A stretch of DNA of 64,000 nucleotides from Gloeopeniophorella convolvens (Eukaryota; Basidiomycota; Agaricomycetes; Russulales), in NCBI GenBank assembly GCA_022496205.1, contig WTXD01000018.1, positions 310,001 to 374,000 of the forward strand, given 5' to 3'. Shown in pieces: positions 58,209 to 64,000 of this stretch. A program made the translations under genes and the position numbers. The notes under the pieces were generated by a model. It had not been told where the DNA came from, searched no databases, and saw only the letters and a program-made list of their open reading frames with translations. Position 1 is the first letter of the stretch. Each line of letters starts with the position of its first letter.

Positions 58209-61200
58209 CTACCAATAAGAATATGCAAGGGTCGCAGGCACCAGAACCACCAGCAGAAACCCGAATCTCGACGCTAGGAACAGCACAAAGGCAGCTAGAA
58301 TCAGCGTCAACGGGCTGCGCAGAGAAGGCAAAGCCAATCCAGGAGATACGATTGCCTCCTCCGGCGCAGGCGCCCGGACCTTCTCCACCTCGCCAGCCCG
58401 CGCGGCCTGCTCAGCCGGGAGGAACCCGCTCGCGCGCCACGCAGCGACCCACCGGCGTACGTTCTCCTCACCGAGCGACCTCGCCTCGCGCGCAAGCACC
58501 GCCGAGACGCGCTCCGCGCGCGCAGTGCCGAGCCGCGCGACACCGAGTGGCTCCCACTCGGGCCCGGTGCGCGCGCCGCGGAAGAACTCGAGCAGGCGGA
58601 GCGCGGGGGTTGCCGTCTGCGCGCGCTCGAGCGCCGCCGCCGAGTGCGTCTGCTCCTCCGCGGCGCGGGCGAGCGCGGCGAGCCACGCGGAGTACGGCGC
58701 GAGCGGGACGCCGAGCGTGCGCGCGATGGGTCCGACGAGCGCGTCGAAAGGCACGCCGCGCGGGTGCGCGACGTGCAGCGTGTGCGAGGCCGGCGTGGTG
58801 GCGACGCGCGACATCTCGAGCATCGCGGCGGCCGCGTCGGGCGCGGTGATCCATGAGACGGTCTGTAGAGGTTCGGTGAGCGGATGGTTGGGGGGCGCAT
58901 GGGTGGCACTCACGCCGTCAAGGCTCGGCAGGCAGCCAAGGGTGAGTGCGGACTTGACGAGCGACGGGAACCACTCGCTCTCGTTCCACGTGCCGCTCGC
59001 GTCTCCGCATACCTGCCCGAGACGCACGACTGCCGGCCGCAGCTCTGTGCGTTCTGCGGCCGCGTCGAGGATACGCTCCGCAATCCACTTGGACTCTGAG
59101 TAGCCTGTGCCGACGGCAATCTTGGGGTCTGGAAGGGCTTCCTCAGCGACAGACCCTTTATTATCAAAGTCTGGAGAAAGGTTAGAAGGGAACGACAACT
59201 GTGAAGGGAGATGATACTGACTAATGAACACAGAGATAGATGACACGAATAGCAGGTGTGGGGGTTGCGGGAGGGGCGACGTGATGCTGAAGTCAACCAG
59301 AGCGCGAACGCCAGAAATGCCGTCTTCGAAGGATGCCAACGAGAGGTTCAGGTTAATCTTCCAGGCTGCCATCCAAATTAATGCCCTGTGATACTTGGGC
59401 TGAGACGAATTCCTCACCATTGTGGACAACGTGTGTCACAGATTGATGGATCTAAGTAGGGAGAGCAGCGTCAGTACAGCTCAATGGAAGGCGACTGCGG
59501 GCTTACTTCGTCGTACAGTTCGCGAGAAAGTCCGAAAGTCGGCTTGCTCAGGTCCCCTTCTATGTAGACGAGCTTCTTAGAGGCCAAGAGGGTCGCGTCC
59601 AATCCACGTTGGGTGAAGGCTGAGAGATGCCGTCCTTCCGATGTTGATGACTTCGATGACCGGTTGAACGCATACACGCGCACGACTGCTGGTTCGGCAA
59701 GTAGCCGCGCAAGCATGTTGGAACCGAGCCCGCCGGTCGTCCCCGTCAGAAGGTAGACCTCTCCCTTAAATAGTGATGCAAACTCGCCGGCCTTCGGCCG
59801 TGCAGGGAAGTTCTGCGTGTATTTGTCGACGAAAGACTGTAACTCCTGTCCACGTGCTTCGAGATCGACGCCCTGGTTCGCGTGCGGGTCGATTACAGCC
59901 CGAGCGACGAACGCTGCCATGCGTTCGATGGAAGGGTGTTCGTAGACGAAAGAAGCGGACAGGAGCCTCGACGCCTCCGGTTTTGTCTCCCGTAGCGCAT
60001 GCAAGATGGTGTTCCGAATATACGTTGACTGCAGGCTATGAGAATAGGTGTCAGAGAAACGTACAGATGGAAACGACAGGATCGTCGTTACCTATCACAT
60101 CCATGCTGAAAGACGTCTGCTGAGTCGGCCACTTCCCCCGCCATAACCTTATGGACAATTTGGCGTACGTAGCCCAACGAGGACGACTCGGACCATTCGG
60201 AGGGTATAGGTACATCGACCTGCGAGTTTTGTTCGACATTTTCGTATAGAGCGTTGATCTCCGCGTCATAATCTTTGAGAATTGCCTGCCGTCGAGCTGT
60301 CATCTTCGCAGTATATACGAAAGGCTTCGCAGGAGACGCCACAAGGATCATCTGGGCGAGATTCTGATCAGTTAATGGTATCAAGCGGGAAGATGGTTAT
60401 ACAAACCTCTTTGAATAAGCGGGAATGTTGAGGAGCATATTCATTGAGCCGCTCTACTGTAGGCCTTGCTCAAAATAAGCAACACAATCGCGAAAATAGC
60501 ACAATTAGAATTTACCAGATTAGATTGCGGAAAGCCTCCAGTTTAACCTCGTCCTTGGGGTCGAAAGCGAATTGCGGCTTAGGGTCGATGAGGACTCCGT
60601 TCTGGAACTTCCCTCTGCCAAACATGACAGCCGATAATATATGTGGATCCTGGGCAAGAATGCCCTCTGTACGCGACTTTAGAACCGACCCAGTAATCAC
60701 TCTCAGCATCCTTACCTAGAGGCCCAGGGTTCGTTTTCTCTCCCGTAGACAACATGATCTGATCATCTTTCCGACCATAAATCTTCCAGAGTCCAGCCTT
60801 CGTTGGGTGGGGCACCAATAGATCAGAGGTAGCATACGCGTCGTTTCCGTCTACCTGCGTATTTATCTTCACTGGATGATGCAAATCGTGATCCTGGTAT
60901 TTTTTAATAGAGAGCAAGGACGCAACGTGAAACGAGACTCACAATGAGGACCAACTCGAACGTCCCGTCACCTTCAGGCAGAAATGCAGGGCGACAGTGT
61001 GCTGAAACAGTGAAGTACTCCCAATCGTCACCGCGGGAGTGGCCTGTTGAGAGTCATGCTGAGTCAGATATCGGAGGGAAGGGTTGCGCATCAAACATAC
61101 TCGGCAATACTGTATTCATAACACCGCACTCAGAGCTGCATTCAAACGCGTAAGCCGACGGATTACCTAACCACCGTATGCCGCTTACCATCCGTACTGA

Positions 61201-62546
61201 GAGTGGATAGAGATCCCTTCGCTGGTGAGATAGTCCCCCACTTGCTTGGGCAAGGGTCCGCCACCCCACATCTACGAGAGAGTTATGAAATGAAAGGCGA
61301 GAAACGTATGGCTACTCACCACCGCCTTTGTTGTCTTGAGATAACTCACGGCCGCAGGATCGCGCGACCACGCCTACAGATCGAGGGTACTTCAACCCTG
61401 ACGGTGCCAGTTGAAAAGACAAGTGCATACCTCCAAGAACGTCGGAGCAGCCGCCCCAATCGTGCAATCCGTTGAGATCATCCCCTCCAACACGTTTCGC
61501 GGATTGGGGAGAACTGCGGGAAAAGCTGGCTTGAATACTGCCATGACGACTCCCGTGGAGGGCTAGAGTCCACTCAGTACGGAGCACCCGTGATGACATG
61601 CAAGACTTACAACGAGACAGATCTGTAGCACACCCATCCCATGGAAAACTGGCATCGCGTGGCAGGACATGATGTGGCCGCATAGGTCTGTCTCTCCCCA
61701 CCCTGGTAGATCGGTTAGCACCATTTTGAATGTGAAGCCGGGAAGTCACTCACATGGGATGGTGCACAGTACTACGAGGTGTCTATGGGACCATATGACG
61801 GGCTTCGGGAAAGCGGTTGAGCCTTCGGTCTCAGTGTTAGTGATGCAACGCGGCGGTATCTGCGTACGTACCAGAAGAGTGAAGTATCAACGACGGCGCG
61901 TCGAGATCAAACTTGACTTTGGGATAACGTTTGAACTCGCTGCCGGACGGCCCTTCGGGATAGATGTCCTCAAACTGAGGCATGGTCGAAAAGGGGATGT
62001 CGGGAAGACCCTCCTCCCGCAGTAGGTCTAAGGAAGCAGCGGCGAGCCTCTGAAGCATAGGTTCTCCCCCAACGAGCAGATGTGCCGTCCCGGTTTTCTT
62101 CAGAAGATGAGCGATTGCCTCGGGCGAATTCCTGGGTGAGATGGGGAAGACCGCGAACCCAGCCCGCAAGATCCCAACCTCAGTCGTAACGTAGGTCACA
62201 GTATCTGAGTGGCGTTAGCGTTGGTATTCCTGTGATAGATGGGGCGCATACCTGTTGCCGCCAACGCGGCAACAATGACGGGCCGCCCCTCCAAGGCGGC
62301 AGCTGCAGCTTCTGGGGGAATTCGGGATGCGACAAGATGTGCCGCGCGGTGGATGCCATGGACAGCCTCAGCCCATGTTATGGTCCTCACCTTCACTGGT
62401 CCATCCTCGTACACGAAGAAGGGGTGAGAAGAGCTGTGATCGTACTGCCAGTCGTAGAAGTCGGGGAGCGTGAGTGCCTTATCGTCCAACGGTGGTGCTT
62501 CGAAAGTCTGGCTGTTGAGCACTTGAGTCTTGGGCAGAGCAGACAT
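58209..62546 (-). CDS. NRPS-like adenylate-forming reductase (A-T-R) with C-terminal membrane segment
   Basis: The start MSALPKTQVLNSQTF is at 62546. The adenylation domain shows ILHSS-GST.FPKPVIWSHRH (A3, about 61860-61720), an MWGGGPLPKQVGDYL segment (61275), SSECGVMNTVLP (61110) and GRKDDQIMLSTGEK (A8, 60750). The carrier domain is ADVFQHGCDSLQS (60110), with the phosphopantetheine Ser in DSLQ. The reductase domain shows YLLTGTTGGLGSNML (59750; NADPH loop), VYIEGDLSKPTFGL and the catalytic YSESKWIAER (59100). A hydrophobic run of about 25 residues lies just before the stop. Such enzymes activate a carboxylic acid, load it and release it as aldehyde or alcohol. The substrate is unknown. At least ten introns. 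Confidence 0.88.
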
Positions 62547-64000
62547 GATCAGGGGAAGGGTGCACCGCGGTGAAGTGAGGTCCGGTTATGAGGGACAGGA
62601 GCCTTGAATCGCCTGTATCTCACAGAGACGACCGGTCTAACGCCCGGGACGAAGCGGTCATTGATCATTACTCAGAGATCGGACTCGCGAGTCAAAGCGC
62701 CCGAACGCTGCGCGAACGCCGTGAAAGGCGCACAGCAGAATTTGGAGGCACAGGATCCACAAGCGCATGGCAGTGATACATATAACTTACAGCGCTTCGC
62801 AAATCCGTGCGCCCTTTAGCCCGTGCCTCCGAGAGCACCGTGGCGGACCTTCAGTCTGCCACCTGGTGTTACAGGGAGCTTTTAGGCTCACCGACAACTT
62901 CGGGCCACGTTAGGGCTATCCCGCTCAGCACATGTCTAGGGCGGCGCAGACCTATGTACTAGATACCAATCTCTTGATATTTCCAACGGTCTCCGGTGCC
63001 CACGCCTCAACTTGACTACTTATGCTCCCCGGTGAAACCCGCTCATATAGACAGACGAATGAAGGGTCTACAATTTTGAGCAGTGCCGTAGGTATCCAAA
63101 TGGCTTTGCCACCCTGCCTGTGGCAACCGATAAACGTACAGGATAGTGATCCGCCGTCCAGCAGACAACCTGAGTAGTCGACAAGACCCCTGATTCCCGA
63201 AGGCCAAACAGCATCATGTCGGGGCCGGATCCAAAACAAGAAGCGATCTAAGCGGGGCCGGAGTCATCTTTCATAAGGTACATCGAACCAGACGGCGGCA
63301 ATGCGGTGATCTTGAAGTTGCGAGAATTACCAGTCTCACCGAGCCGCTGCGGACGTCCGACGTGCCAACTTTTTGTGCTGATGTACGAGTACTAACTGAA
63401 TCCAACGGGTGCCTGTCTGTGCCTGCGCCAACTGATTTCCGATAGCTGACTAAGTAATGTCATGACCACCGCCACTTCACCGGCCGGCCCGAGCGTCTCC
63501 ATGGCCATCAACATCACTCACCCTCTTGCTTGCGCGGTTGGTCGGCATCCGAGCCAAACCGACGATCACACATTGCGTACCCGAGATGAGATGGTGTTTG
63601 CACGAGGCCGTCGACCTATGGTTACTCTGGGAACGGGCATGGGCCATTGGAGGCCCACCGTCACTGGATATTGCGAGATGGGAATGCCAGATTGGAAGTG
63701 GTACAGTATTGGTGCATGATGTATCGCTGATTCTGCGGAAATCTCTTTCACTGTTTTCGAGGACACAAGCCAGCATACTCTCAGGGGTCTCTGTGCCTAC
63801 GACTTAGCGCATGATCGGGTCTGAGTTCCTGAATGGAGTAATGTGACTGCAGGACTCCCGCTGACTCCTGCCTTACGCAGCAACGCTCTTCCCAGAATTC
63901 GGGAACCGGTCACCGCGCCAGCCTGAGACTTATCGCGAAGCCGGCCAGGCTTCAATAATCGCCGCAGAATGTGTTTCCTCCGATCGCGACCTACTGCGAC
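62547..64000. other. Right-edge region, no gene supported
   Basis: Short overlapping ORFs without motifs. The longest minus-strand frame (62952-63239) and the plus frame at 63526-63807 match no family I know. A gene may begin beyond the right edge. Confidence 0.4.

Overview
The window looks like a chromosome segment from an agaricomycete basidiomycete fungus. Genes are split by many short GT-AG introns (mostly about 47-70 nt). The gene set is fungal, and several families are typical of mushrooms and polypores: DUF6534 membrane proteins, a Goodbye-NACHT-ankyrin family, a multicopy transposase-type family and an A-T-R adenylate-forming reductase. I cannot name the genus. All gene models were spliced by eye from the sequence and no database search was run.

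Region 1 (1-6.7 kb): two decayed copies (A and B) of a mitochondrial carrier of the 2-oxodicarboxylate type flank a plausible DUF6534 membrane-protein gene. Copy A carries a 675-bp inverted-repeat element. Copy B carries a 231-bp insertion at a splice donor and is cut off at its 3' side.

Region 2 (6.7-18 kb): a minus-strand cassette. It has a large transposase-type gene (17803 to 10450) and two smaller unknown genes, one coiled-coil and one Pro/Ser-rich. The large gene is broken by a 2604-bp element with terminal inverted repeats. Removing that element at its TT duplication restores the reading frame exactly. The element holds a telomere-like repeat and an unidentified GC-rich interior.

Region 3 (18-48 kb): the most notable part. 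Three complete paralogous STAND/NLR-like genes (Goodbye-NACHT-ankyrin; 1188, 1146 and 1329 residues) have the same eight-exon structure and lie on the plus strand. Each is followed by a convergent LDAH-type serine hydrolase gene. Hydrolase copy 1 has lost catalytic residues, copy 2 is a pseudogene and copy 3 is intact apart from a moved splice acceptor. Relics of an E1/ThiF-type enzyme (Tcd1/TcdA-like) recur upstream of NLR1 and NLR2, and a further related block lies between. An 11-exon gene ending in a HicA-like domain sits between copies 1 and 2. Ankyrin arrays differ in repeat number (about 12, 11 and 16) and in a few surface positions, the pattern known for fungal self/non-self and immune-type receptors.

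Region 4 (48-62.6 kb): ordinary, single-copy, compact genes: an AMSH-type JAMM deubiquitinase (-), carnosine N-methyltransferase (+), a sugar/inositol-type MFS transporter (-), splicing factor Isy1 (+, first coding exon is only ATG) and an adenylate-forming reductase (-). The last 1.45 kb shows nothing I can support.
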